A stretch of 64,000 nt of DNA from Amycolatopsis acidicola (GTDB lineage Bacteria > Actinomycetota > Actinomycetes > Mycobacteriales > Pseudonocardiaceae). Position numbers and translations under genes: made by a program. The DNA lies in contig NZ_VMNW02000015.1 in assembly GCF_007713735.2 (NCBI RefSeq), positions 1-64,000 on the forward strand. Reading direction: 5' to 3'. This document shows, in pieces, positions 55,235 to 64,000 of this stretch. Within the stretch, counting starts at the first letter, position 1; each line of letters starts with the position of its first letter. A model generated the notes under the pieces. The model was not told where the DNA came from and searched no databases. It worked only from the letters and a program-made list of their open reading frames with translations.

Positions 55235-55807
55235 CTAGGCGCTCGCCGACTGCTTGGTGTGCTTGCCCTCGGCGATTTCCTCCACGAGTTTCGCGCAGAA
55301 AGCCGGCAGATCGTGGGGATTGCGGCTGGTCACCAGGCCGTTGTCCACCACGACCTCCTCATCCACCCATTCCGCGCCGGCGTTGCGCAGATCCGTCTGC
55401 AGGCTCGGCCACGAAGTCAACCGCCTGCCGCGCACCACGTCCGCTTCGACGAGGGTCCACGGCGCGTGGCAGATGGCCGCAACCGGCTTCTGCTGCCGGA
55501 AGAATTCCCCGACGAACGAAACAGCGCTTTTGTCCGTACGCAGGAAATCGGGGTTGGCCACGCCGCCCGGCAGCACCAGACCGTCGTAGTCCCCGGCGGA
55601 CGCATCTCCGATCACCTTGTCCACGGGGAACGTGTCCGCCTTGTCGAGGTGGTCGAAGGCCTGCACCGTGCCGGACTGTGTGGAGAGCAGCTCCGGCGTG
55701 CCGCCGGCCTCCTTGACCGCCCGCCACGGCTCGGTCAGCTCGACCTGTTCGATCCCTTCGGGCGCCACCACGAAAGCAACTCGTTTGCCCGCGAGCCGGT
55801 CAGCCAC
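55235..55807 (-). CDS. DJ-1/PfpI-family protein
   Basis: A 190-residue protein of the class-I glutamine-amidotransferase-like fold. The nucleophile elbow is AAICHAPWTLVEADV with the reactive cysteine, and GLVLPGGVANPDFLR provides the conserved acidic surroundings. Family members act as glyoxalases or general stress proteins. GTG at 55807 is chosen because GGAAG lies 8 bp upstream and the domain begins with LAGKRVAFVV; an in-frame ATG 15 codons earlier has no ribosome site. Confidence 0.88.
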   Translation of the reverse strand: MADRLAGKRVAFVVAPEGIEQVELTEPWRAVKEAGGTPELLSTQSGTVQAFDHLDKADTFPVDKVIGDASAGDYDGLVLPGGVANPDFLRTDKSAVSFVGEFFRQQKPVAAICHAPWTLVEADVVRGRRLTSWPSLQTDLRNAGAEWVDEEVVVDNGLVTSRNPHDLPAFCAKLVEEIAEGKHTKQSASA

Positions 55808-55907
55808 GTCGCACTTCCTTTCGTTCCGTCGAAAAGTGTGTTGACCTGGCAATACCCGCTCACCCGCCGGGGCGAAACATCGTGCCGGACGTGACCGCGC
55901 CGCGGGC

Positions 55908-56879
55908 TCAGTCGAAGGAGATCCAGGACTTCCCCGCCACCGACCGGACGCTCGCGAACGCCTCGGCGGCGTCGGCCAGCGGGAACCTGGCCTGCAGCAC
56001 CTTGCCCGGCGTGATCCGGCCCTGGCCGAGCACGGCGACGGTGTCCGCGAAGTCCGCCGGGTGGTCGTAGATCAGGGATCCGCGCACGGTCAGCTGCCGG
56101 TACACCAGATCCGCGCTGGTCACCTCGATCGGCCGGTCGCTGATGCCGACGAGCAGCGCCGTCCCGCCCGGCGCGAGTTTCGCCAGCCCGGCGTGCAGCG
56201 CCTGCGGTACCCCGGAGGTCTCGAACAGGAAGTCGAACCCGTCGTCGGACTCGCGCACCAGCTCGGCACCGAAAGAGCGCGCCAACTCGGCCCGGCCTTC
56301 GTGCGGTTCCTGCACGGTCGCGATCGCGCCGAGCTCCCGCAAAGCCAGGCACAGCAACAATCCCTGCGATCCGGCGCCGACGACGAGGCACCGCTGGCCG
56401 GGCCCGGCACCGGAGCGCCGGATGGCCGAGCGCGCGACGGTCAGCGCCTCCGTGCACACGAGGTCGTCCAGCGCGACCGTGGCGGCCGCTGGCCAGGTGA
56501 ACTCCGCGGGCACGGCGACGTACTCGGCGAGCAGGCCGGGGTGGTTCATCCCGACGATCACCCGGTTCAGGCAGGCCGACGTGAACCCCGCCACACAGGC
56601 GGGGCAGCGGCCACAGCAGTAGTTCGGCTCGATCGCGACCTGCTGCCCGACCGTTCGGCCGGTGACCTCGGCTCCGGCCGCGACGATCTCGCCGACGCCC
56701 TCGTGCCCCATCAGCCACGGCGTCTCCGCCACCCGGCGGCGGCCGGAGTACACCGCGAGATCCGAGCCGCACAGCCCGAGCCCGCGCATCCGGACCACCA
56801 CGTCACGCGGGCCGCACTCCGGTTCCGGCAGGTCGACCAGCCGCATCGTCTCCGGCTCGGTCAGCACAACCGCCCTCAT
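55908..56879 (-). CDS. Zinc-containing alcohol dehydrogenase (MDR family)
   Basis: A 323-residue medium-chain dehydrogenase. Catalytic zinc site: GLCGSD and GHEGVGEI; structural zinc cysteines in YCCGRCPACVAGFTSAC; NAD(P) binding GAGSQG. The arrangement resembles sorbitol/threonine dehydrogenases. It begins with ATG. It stands alone, opposite to menC across 74 bp, and its substrate cannot be inferred. Confidence 0.88.
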   Translation of the reverse strand: MRAVVLTEPETMRLVDLPEPECGPRDVVVRMRGLGLCGSDLAVYSGRRRVAETPWLMGHEGVGEIVAAGAEVTGRTVGQQVAIEPNYCCGRCPACVAGFTSACLNRVIVGMNHPGLLAEYVAVPAEFTWPAAATVALDDLVCTEALTVARSAIRRSGAGPGQRCLVVGAGSQGLLLCLALRELGAIATVQEPHEGRAELARSFGAELVRESDDGFDFLFETSGVPQALHAGLAKLAPGGTALLVGISDRPIEVTSADLVYRQLTVRGSLIYDHPADFADTVAVLGQGRITPGKVLQARFPLADAAEAFASVRSVAGKSWISFD

Positions 56880-56953
56880 CAGACCACCTCCACTCGCATC
56901 GTAAGGCTAATTAACCAAAAGGTCCATTAGCGGGTGCTGAGACAATCACCGGC

Positions 56954-57889
56954 ATGGACTTCGTCTACGCCATCCCGATGCGCAACCGGTTCCGAGGCAT
57001 CACCCTCCGCGAGGGGGTCCTGCTCCGCGGCGCGGCCGGCTGGGGCGAGTTCTGCCCGTTCGCCGACTACTCCGACGCCGAGAGCGCTCCGTGGCTCGCC
57101 GCCGCCGTCGAGGCGAGCGAGGTGGGCTGGCCCGCCCCGGTCCGCGACCGCGTGGAGGTGAACACCACGGTGCCGGTGGTCGCGCCGGAGCGGGCACGCG
57201 AACTCGTCGCGGCGTCCGGCTGCCGGACGGCGAAGGTGAAGGTCGCCGACCCCCGTTCGTCCATTGTGGACGACTGTGACCGGGTCGCGGCGGTGCGCGA
57301 CGCGCTCGGCCCGGCGGGCGCGATCCGGGTGGACGCGAACACGGCGTGGGACGTCGACACGGCGGTCAAGGCGATCCGTGAGCTGGAGCGCGCCGCGGGC
57401 GGACTGGAGTACGTCGAGCAGCCGTGCCCATCGGTCGAGGAGCTGGCAGCCGTGCGGCGTCAGGTGGATGTGCGCATCGCGGCCGACGAATCGATCCGGC
57501 GGGCGGAGGACCCGTTGAAGGTGGCCGTCGCCGGTGCCGCGGACGTCGCGGTGATCAAGGTTTCCCCGCTCGGCGGCGTCCGGCGCGCGCTCGAGGTGGC
57601 CGAGGCGTGCGGGCTGCCGTGCGTGGTTTCCTCCGCGGTGGAGACCAGCGTCGGCTTGGCGGCGGGGCTGGCGCTGGCGGGCGCGCTGCCGACGCTCGAC
57701 TTCGCCTGCGGGCTCGGCACCCGCTCCCTGCTGACCGGCGACGTCACGAGCGCCTCACTGTCCCCTGTGGACGGTTACCTGCCAGTCCTCCGCACGGCAC
57801 CGGAACCCGATGTGGCACAAGGCTTCGCCGCCGACGACGCCACCCACGCGGCCTGGCTCGACAGGCTGGCGCGGGTGCGCGCGCTTTAG
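56954..57889 (+). CDS. menC: o-Succinylbenzoate synthase
   Basis: A 311-residue enolase-superfamily enzyme of menaquinone synthesis. Conserved catalytic residues are visible: the lysine pair KVK at the start of the barrel, the metal ligands in VDANTAW, EQPCPS and AADESI, and the second lysine in VIKVSPLGG. This is the actinobacterial MenC form (short, about 310-330 residues). No other men gene is adjacent. The ATG has no strong ribosome site. Its end overlaps the convergent Moco hydroxylase gene by 4 bp. Confidence 0.88.
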   Translation: MDFVYAIPMRNRFRGITLREGVLLRGAAGWGEFCPFADYSDAESAPWLAAAVEASEVGWPAPVRDRVEVNTTVPVVAPERARELVAASGCRTAKVKVADPRSSIVDDCDRVAAVRDALGPAGAIRVDANTAWDVDTAVKAIRELERAAGGLEYVEQPCPSVEELAAVRRQVDVRIAADESIRRAEDPLKVAVAGAADVAVIKVSPLGGVRRALEVAEACGLPCVVSSAVETSVGLAAGLALAGALPTLDFACGLGTRSLLTGDVTSASLSPVDGYLPVLRTAPEPDVAQGFAADDATHAAWLDRLARVRAL

Positions 57890-60258
57890 GCAACGGCCTC
57901 GTCGGCATCCGCCGAGGCGGATTCCGAACGGACCGGCAGGGTGTCGAAGGCGGCGGGCGGTTCGCGCCACGGTGAGATCGGCGAGCCGCCGCGCGCGGCC
58001 TGGATCGCCTTCCACACCCGCTGCGGCGTGGCCGGGATGTCGATGTGCCGCACGCCGAGGTGCCGCAGCGCGTCCACCACGGCGTTCTGCACCGCCGGGG
58101 TGGACCCGACCGTCGCGGACTCACCGATTCCCTTGGCGCCCAACGGATTCCGCGGCGACGGCGTCTCCGTGTTGGACGCTTCGAGGTTCGGCACGTCCGC
58201 TGCTGACGGCACGTGGTAGTCGGCGAACGTCGCGGTGATCGGGTTTCCGTCCTCGTCGTAGGAGACCTGCTCCCACAACGCCTGCGAAATCCCTTGCACC
58301 GCACCGCCGTGCTGCTGTCCGCGCACGATCAACGGGTTCAGCACGCGACCGCAGTCGTCCACCGCGATGTGCCGCAGCGGCCGCACGTAGCCGGTCTCGG
58401 TGTCCACCTCGACCACGGAAACGTGCGCCCCGAACGGGAAAGTCGCCCCGCCCGGCTTGAAGTCCGTCTCCACGGCGAGGGGTTCGCCGTCGTCCTCGGC
58501 GGCCTTCGCCAGCTCGGCCCAGCTCATCGTCGCCGTCGGCACGCCCGCGACGCCGATGCGGCCGTCCTCGGTCAGCTCGATGTCCTCGACCGAAGCCTCC
58601 AACCGCGACGCCGCCAGCTCCTTTGCCCGCTGCAGCACCAGATCCGCGGCCTGCCGGATGGCGCTGCCGCCGACCTGCAGCGAGCGCGAACCACCCGTCC
58701 CGCCACCGCGCGGCACGGCGGCGGTGTCCGACTGCAGGAACGTCACCGACTCCATCGGGATGCCCAGCAGGTCCGACACGATCATCGAGAACGACGTCGG
58801 ATGCCCCTGCCCGTGCCCGGAGGTGCCGACCTTGATCGACGCGCCACCGTCCCGCCGCACCTCGACGGACGCCCATTCGCCCGCGCCGCCGCCGGTGATC
58901 TCGACGTACGCGCTCATCCCGATGCCCAGCAACACCGGCTCGCCGGCTTCGATTCGCCGCGCCTGTTCCTCGCGCAGGTCCTCGTACCCGGCCAGCCGCA
59001 ACGCTTCGCGCAACGGCAGGTCGTAGTCGCCGGTGTCGTAGCCCGCGCCGGTCACCGTCGTGTAGGGGAATTCCTCCGGCCGCAGGAAGTTACGGCGGCG
59101 GATCTCGGCCGGATCCAGGTCCAGCTCGGCCGCGGCCAGGTCCATCAACCGCTCCAGCATCGCGGCCGCTTCGGGACGCCCGGCGCCACGGAAAGCACCG
59201 ACCGGCGCGGTGTTCGTCAACGCCGCTATCCCGGCGTAGGCGATCTTCGGGATCCGGTACACACCCTGCGACATCGTCCTCGTCGGGCCCAGCGCCAGCG
59301 CGCCACCGAAGCCCGCGTACGCGCCCGCGTCGCCGATCACCCGGCACCGCAGGCCGACGATCGTGCCGTCCGAACGCAACCCCAGCTCGCCGAACTGCAC
59401 CTGGGCCCGCCCCTGCGGCATGGCTTGCAGGTTCTCCGACCGTGTTTCGGTCCACCGCACCGGTTTGCCGAGGCGGCGCGCGGCCTCGATCACGACCGCG
59501 TGCTCGGGGACCACGCCGACCTTGCCACCGAAACCGCCGCCGACGTGCGGGGTCACCACGCGGATCCGGTCGGCGTCCCAGCCGAACACCTTCTGCACCG
59601 CGGATTTGAACCCGTGCGGCATCTGGGTGGAGACGTGCACGGTCGCGTCGAACTCGTCGTCGGCTGGCACGACCGCGACGATCGCGTTGCCCTCCATCGG
59701 GGCGACCGCGAGCCGCTGGTTCTCCATCCTGGCCCGCACGACGACGTCGGCGCCGTCGAGCACGGCGGCCTCGTCCTCGTCGCGCTCACCGGCGGCGATG
59801 TTCGAGCCGAGCTCGGGAAACTGTTGTGGCGCATCGGGTTCCAGCGCGCTCTCGGGGTCGACCGCGACGGGCAGCGGCTCGTAGTCGACGTCCACGAGCT
59901 CCAGCGCGTCGGCCGCGGCCACCGGCGTCTCGGCGACGACGGCCGCCACCGGCTCGCCGACGAAACGCACCCGCTCCGTGGCCAGCGGGCGGCGCGCGCA
60001 CTGCGCGTTGACCTCGATGAACACCGGCAACTCCGGCATCCCGAGGTCTTCGGCCGTGTAGACGGCGACCACCCCGGGCGCCTTCGCCGCTTCGGTCACG
60101 TCGATCGAGTTGATCAGCGCGTGCGCGAACGGCGAACGCACGAACGCCACGTGCAACGCGCCCTCGATCTGCAGATTGCCGACGTAGGTGCCGTGGCCGC
60201 GCAGCAGCTCCGGATCCTCGACCCTGCGTACCTCGGTGCCCAGCAAAGATCCCGCCAT
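57886..60258 (-). CDS. Molybdenum hydroxylase large subunit (CoxL-like, form II)
   Basis: A 790-residue molybdopterin-cytosine-dinucleotide subunit of the xanthine oxidase/CO dehydrogenase family. HVGGGFGGKVGV is a cofactor-binding loop; the active-site loop is VGAFRGAGRPEA, that is AFRGAGR of form II rather than AYRCSFR of true CO dehydrogenase; the catalytic glutamate is in GAKGIGESATV. Substrate is therefore probably an aromatic heterocycle or aldehyde. The FAD and 2Fe-2S subunits that normally accompany it are not in this window. It depends on the molybdenum genes at 19.7-27.5 kb. The start is ATG. Confidence 0.9.
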   Translation of the reverse strand: MAGSLLGTEVRRVEDPELLRGHGTYVGNLQIEGALHVAFVRSPFAHALINSIDVTEAAKAPGVVAVYTAEDLGMPELPVFIEVNAQCARRPLATERVRFVGEPVAAVVAETPVAAADALELVDVDYEPLPVAVDPESALEPDAPQQFPELGSNIAAGERDEDEAAVLDGADVVVRARMENQRLAVAPMEGNAIVAVVPADDEFDATVHVSTQMPHGFKSAVQKVFGWDADRIRVVTPHVGGGFGGKVGVVPEHAVVIEAARRLGKPVRWTETRSENLQAMPQGRAQVQFGELGLRSDGTIVGLRCRVIGDAGAYAGFGGALALGPTRTMSQGVYRIPKIAYAGIAALTNTAPVGAFRGAGRPEAAAMLERLMDLAAAELDLDPAEIRRRNFLRPEEFPYTTVTGAGYDTGDYDLPLREALRLAGYEDLREEQARRIEAGEPVLLGIGMSAYVEITGGGAGEWASVEVRRDGGASIKVGTSGHGQGHPTSFSMIVSDLLGIPMESVTFLQSDTAAVPRGGGTGGSRSLQVGGSAIRQAADLVLQRAKELAASRLEASVEDIELTEDGRIGVAGVPTATMSWAELAKAAEDDGEPLAVETDFKPGGATFPFGAHVSVVEVDTETGYVRPLRHIAVDDCGRVLNPLIVRGQQHGGAVQGISQALWEQVSYDEDGNPITATFADYHVPSAADVPNLEASNTETPSPRNPLGAKGIGESATVGSTPAVQNAVVDALRHLGVRHIDIPATPQRVWKAIQAARGGSPISPWREPPAAFDTLPVRSESASADADEAVA

Positions 60259-60386
60259 GATCCCGACTCTAACGCCGGGACGAGCTCATGAACATGTGGA
60301 GCAGCTCCAGCTCAGGGTCGCGGATCCGGGTCCGCTCAGGGCCGATCCCCGATGTGCCAAGGGGTTTCGCGGCCGAACATGGAGTC

Positions 60387-60602
60387 ATGACAAACACCGC
60401 GAACACCGTCAAGAAGCTCCACCGCAGCACGAGCGACCGGATGGTCGCCGGGGTGTGCGGTGGCTGGGCCGACTACCTCGGCGTCGACCCGTCCCTGCTG
60501 CGGATCGGCCTGGTCGCCGCCACCGTGCTCGGCGCGGGCGCCCCGATCCTGATCTATGCCGCCGCCTGGGTGCTGACCCCGGAGGCCGGCGGCGACGATT
60601 GA
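60387..60602 (+). CDS. PspC-domain protein
   Basis: A 71-residue protein that is almost entirely a PspC domain: RMVAGVCGGWADYLGVDPSLLRI followed by a hydrophobic helix (GLVAATVLGAGAPILIYAAAWVL). PspC proteins sit in the membrane and connect to envelope-stress responses. The ATG at 60387 is preferred to an in-frame ATG at 60288 because GGAG lies just upstream and the homology begins there. It appears to be a single-gene unit followed by a terminator. Confidence 0.85.
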   Translation: MTNTANTVKKLHRSTSDRMVAGVCGGWADYLGVDPSLLRIGLVAATVLGAGAPILIYAAAWVLTPEAGGDD

Positions 60603-60616
60603 CCCGTGGACAGCGA

Positions 60617-60648
60617 AAGGCCCGGGCGGGAAACCCCGCCCGGGCCTT
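60617..60648. terminator. Bidirectional terminator between pspC and groEL
   Basis: AAGGCCCGGGCGGG (60617-60630), loop AAAC, and CCCGCCCGGGCCTT (60635-60648) form a perfect 14-bp stem, 14 bp after the PspC-gene stop and 20 bp before the groEL stop. Confidence 0.85.
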
Positions 60649-60668
60649 CGTGCTCAGTCGGCTAGGAC

Positions 60669-62420
<1,752 letters not shown>

Positions 62421-62462
62421 TCACCGTCCCGACCTTCAGGCAGACGATCGGCGACCGCCTGC

Positions 62463-62489
62463 CTGGCACTCGACGGTGCCGAGTGCCAA
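62463..62489. promoter_or_regulatory. CIRCE-like HrcA operator 1
   Basis: CTGGCACTC, nine bases, GAGTGCCAA: the arms pair in eight of nine positions and match CIRCE (TTAGCACTC-N9-GAGTGCTAA) closely. It lies upstream of groEL. Confidence 0.85.
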
Positions 62490-62497
62490 TCCCGTGT

Positions 62498-62524
62498 TTA
62501 GCACTCTCCGGGGGAGAGTGCAAG
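62498..62524. promoter_or_regulatory. CIRCE-like HrcA operator 2
   Basis: TTAGCACTC, nine bases, GAGTGCAAG: the left arm is a perfect CIRCE half-site, the right arm has two mismatches. It starts 8 bp after operator 1 ends, about one-and-a-half helix turns between spacers, and is 9 bp from the end of the kinase gene. Confidence 0.85.
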
Positions 62525-62533
62525 AACCACAGG

Positions 62534-63973
62534 TCAGGAGGAGGGCTTGATCGAGATGGTGGGCGGCGGCGGGTTGTTCGAAGACGGGCCGGCGGTCTGG
62601 CTGCCGGAAGGGCCGACCGGGATCACGGGCGCGGTGGTGGTGGGTTCGGTGCCGCCGCCCTTGCCGATCAGGAAGATGGCCGCGACGATCCCGCCCGCCA
62701 CGACGATGGCCGCGACGACGATCCACAGCCAGAGGAGGCTGCTCTTCTTTTGCGGCTGCTGCTGTTGATGTTGCTGATGCGGCGGATACCCCGGCGGCCC
62801 GTACCCGGGCGCCCCGTAACCAGGGGCGCCGTACTGCTGCGGCGCGCCGTAACCCTGCGGCGGCCCGTACGGCTGGGCCTGCTGGTACGGCTGGCCGTAA
62901 GGCTGCTGCGGCTGGCCGTACTGGGGCGGCTGCTGTCCCCAGCCTTGCGGTTGCTGCTGCGGCGGCGCCTGCTGATGGGGCTGCCCCTGTAGCGGCTGAC
63001 CAGGTTGGCCGGGTTGGCCTTGCTGCGGCGGCTGACCAGGCTGGCCACCCGGCTGCTGTCCGAACGGCTGCATCTGGGCTGCCTCCCGTGTTCCGGCCTG
63101 CGGTGTTCCCTGCGGCGTGTCGGGCGTCGCCGTCTGGCCCAGCGCCTTGCGCGCGGCGGAGATCAGCTCCACACAGTTGTCGTAGCGGTCGGCCGGGTTC
63201 TTGGCCATCCCCTTGCGGATCACTTCGTCGATCGACGGCGGCAGCCCACCCTGCCGCGAGACCGGCGCCGGTTCGCCCGCGAGGTGTCCTTTGATCACCG
63301 TCGGCACGTCGCCCTGGTACGGCGGCCCGCCGGTGAGGCAGGCATAGAGGACGCAAGCCAGCGCGTACTGGTCCGTGCGGCCGTCGAGCGGTTCGCCGCG
63401 CAGATGCTCCGGCGCGGCGTACGTCGGCGAGCCGAGGAAGTCCCCGCCCCTGGTGCGGTGCCCGGTGGCGCCACGGCGGGTCAGCCCGAAGTCGGCGACG
63501 TAGACGTGCTCGCGCGCCGACTCCCGGCTGGTGACCAGCACGTTGGCCGGTTTGACGTCCAGGTGCACCAGGCCGCGGTTGTGCAGGCTGTCCAGCGCGT
63601 CCGCGACCTGGTCGAGCAGGCGGAGTGTGCGGTCCGGGGAAATCGGACCGGCGGAGATCAGGCTGGCCAGGTCCGCGCCGTCGACCAAGCGCATGGCGAT
63701 GTAGTGCATGCCGTCGATCTCGCCGAAGTCGTACAGGGGCACGACATTGGCGTGGTCGATGGCCGAGGTGTTGCGTGCCTCGTCGACGAAGCGTTCGCGG
63801 AACTCGGCATCGGCACCGAGGTGCTCACCGATGACCTTCAAGGCCACCTTGCGCCCGAGCCGGACGTCGGTGGCCTTGTACATGACACTCATGCCGCCTT
63901 TGCCGAGCACCCCGTCGATGCGGTAGTTGCCCAGCCGGCGACCGGTGAGGTCCCCCGACACATCGCCTGTCAC
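62534..63973 (-). CDS. Serine/threonine protein kinase with Q/P/G-rich linker
   Basis: A 479-residue membrane kinase. Kinase domain residues about 15-275: glycine loop [16 protein letters not shown]-type lysine in VALKVIG, catalytic loop [11 protein letters not shown] (HLD for HRD), [10 protein letters not shown], and APEHLRGEP. Then ~110 residues of glutamine/proline/glycine/tyrosine repeats, a transmembrane helix ([22 protein letters not shown]) and a short proline-rich outside tail with no PASTA domain. It is in the PknA/B family. GTG start. The upstream part is beyond the window edge. Target unknown. Confidence 0.9.
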   Translation of the reverse strand: MTGDVSGDLTGRRLGNYRIDGVLGKGGMSVMYKATDVRLGRKVALKVIGEHLGADAEFRERFVDEARNTSAIDHANVVPLYDFGEIDGMHYIAMRLVDGADLASLISAGPISPDRTLRLLDQVADALDSLHNRGLVHLDVKPANVLVTSRESAREHVYVADFGLTRRGATGHRTRGGDFLGSPTYAAPEHLRGEPLDGRTDQYALACVLYACLTGGPPYQGDVPTVIKGHLAGEPAPVSRQGGLPPSIDEVIRKGMAKNPADRYDNCVELISAARKALGQTATPDTPQGTPQAGTREAAQMQPFGQQPGGQPGQPPQQGQPGQPGQPLQGQPHQQAPPQQQPQGWGQQPPQYGQPQQPYGQPYQQAQPYGPPQGYGAPQQYGAPGYGAPGYGPPGYPPHQQHQQQQPQKKSSLLWLWIVVAAIVVAGGIVAAIFLIGKGGGTEPTTTAPVIPVGPSGSQTAGPSSNNPPPPTISIKPSS

Positions 63974-64000
63974 ACAGCGCAGCCTAGCCGCAGCTCTCAG

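Overview
The window is high-GC actinomycete DNA: GTG starts are frequent, genes are tightly packed with 4-bp stop/start overlaps, and families restricted to or typical of Actinobacteria are present (DUF2530, DUF2771, DUF3027, an Rpf-LysM protein, a conservon, a GGM-tailed GroEL). Gene content fits a Pseudonocardiales genus such as Amycolatopsis; that assignment is inference. From memory, the order MFS, DUF2771, cold-shock, then YccF, moaA, moaD, rpf, moaE/moaB, moaC, small protein, XPB-N-like protein, XPB resembles the Mycobacterium tuberculosis Rv0861c-Rv0876c neighbourhood, so much of 9-51 kb looks like an old chromosomal core with insertions. I saw no tRNA, rRNA, CRISPR array, insertion sequence or phage gene.

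Layout. 0-11.6 kb: a membrane-anchored hypothetical protein, an MFS exporter with a MarR regulator, a purine permease with DUF2530, a large sacsin-like ATPase with DUF3027, a glutaminyl cyclase lipoprotein, a second MFS protein and a DUF2771 lipoprotein. 12-19.7 kb: cold-shock-type protein, HAD phosphatase, a TetR-R2lox operon behind a perfect inverted repeat, an acyl-CoA synthetase, PhzF, YccF, a metallophosphatase and a NagD-like HAD. 19.7-29.1 kb: molybdate uptake (modABC with a Mop/HTH regulator) and molybdenum cofactor synthesis (moaA, moaD, a moaB-moaE fusion, moaC) surrounding an Rpf-LysM gene with a CRP-like site and a long structured leader (candidate c-di-AMP riboswitch). A malic enzyme heads the moaC operon. 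A CO-dehydrogenase-type Moco enzyme lies at 57.9-60.3 kb.

29.2-49.9 kb: an XPB-N-terminal-like protein, then a long accessory block: a conservon (sensor kinase, roadblock, DUF742, GTPase, then a second roadblock/DUF742 pair), a benzoylformate-decarboxylase gene coupled to an ABC ATPase that faces the matching two permeases and Tat-exported binding protein, a secreted lipase, a second kinase of the same type divergent from a second binding protein of the same family, and a TetR-flavoprotein monooxygenase pair. 49.9-64 kb: XPB helicase, an arginase-fold protein, DUF4253/DUF72, a DJ-1-type protein, a zinc dehydrogenase, MenC, the Moco hydroxylase, PspC, GroEL with two CIRCE-like operators and a Ser/Thr kinase.

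The most unusual signal is at gene ends. Of about 14 convergent junctions, two carry tandem duplications in which both genes' stop codons lie inside the repeated unit (1187-1564, two copies; 51545-52187, eight copies plus a partial ninth of 75/76 bp). Two more are filled by arrays of an exact 21-bp period (11641-12052 and 31473-31598); a third array of the same family is at the window's left edge. Four others simply overlap. A second distinct oddity is a DUF72 gene that seems to start with ATC.
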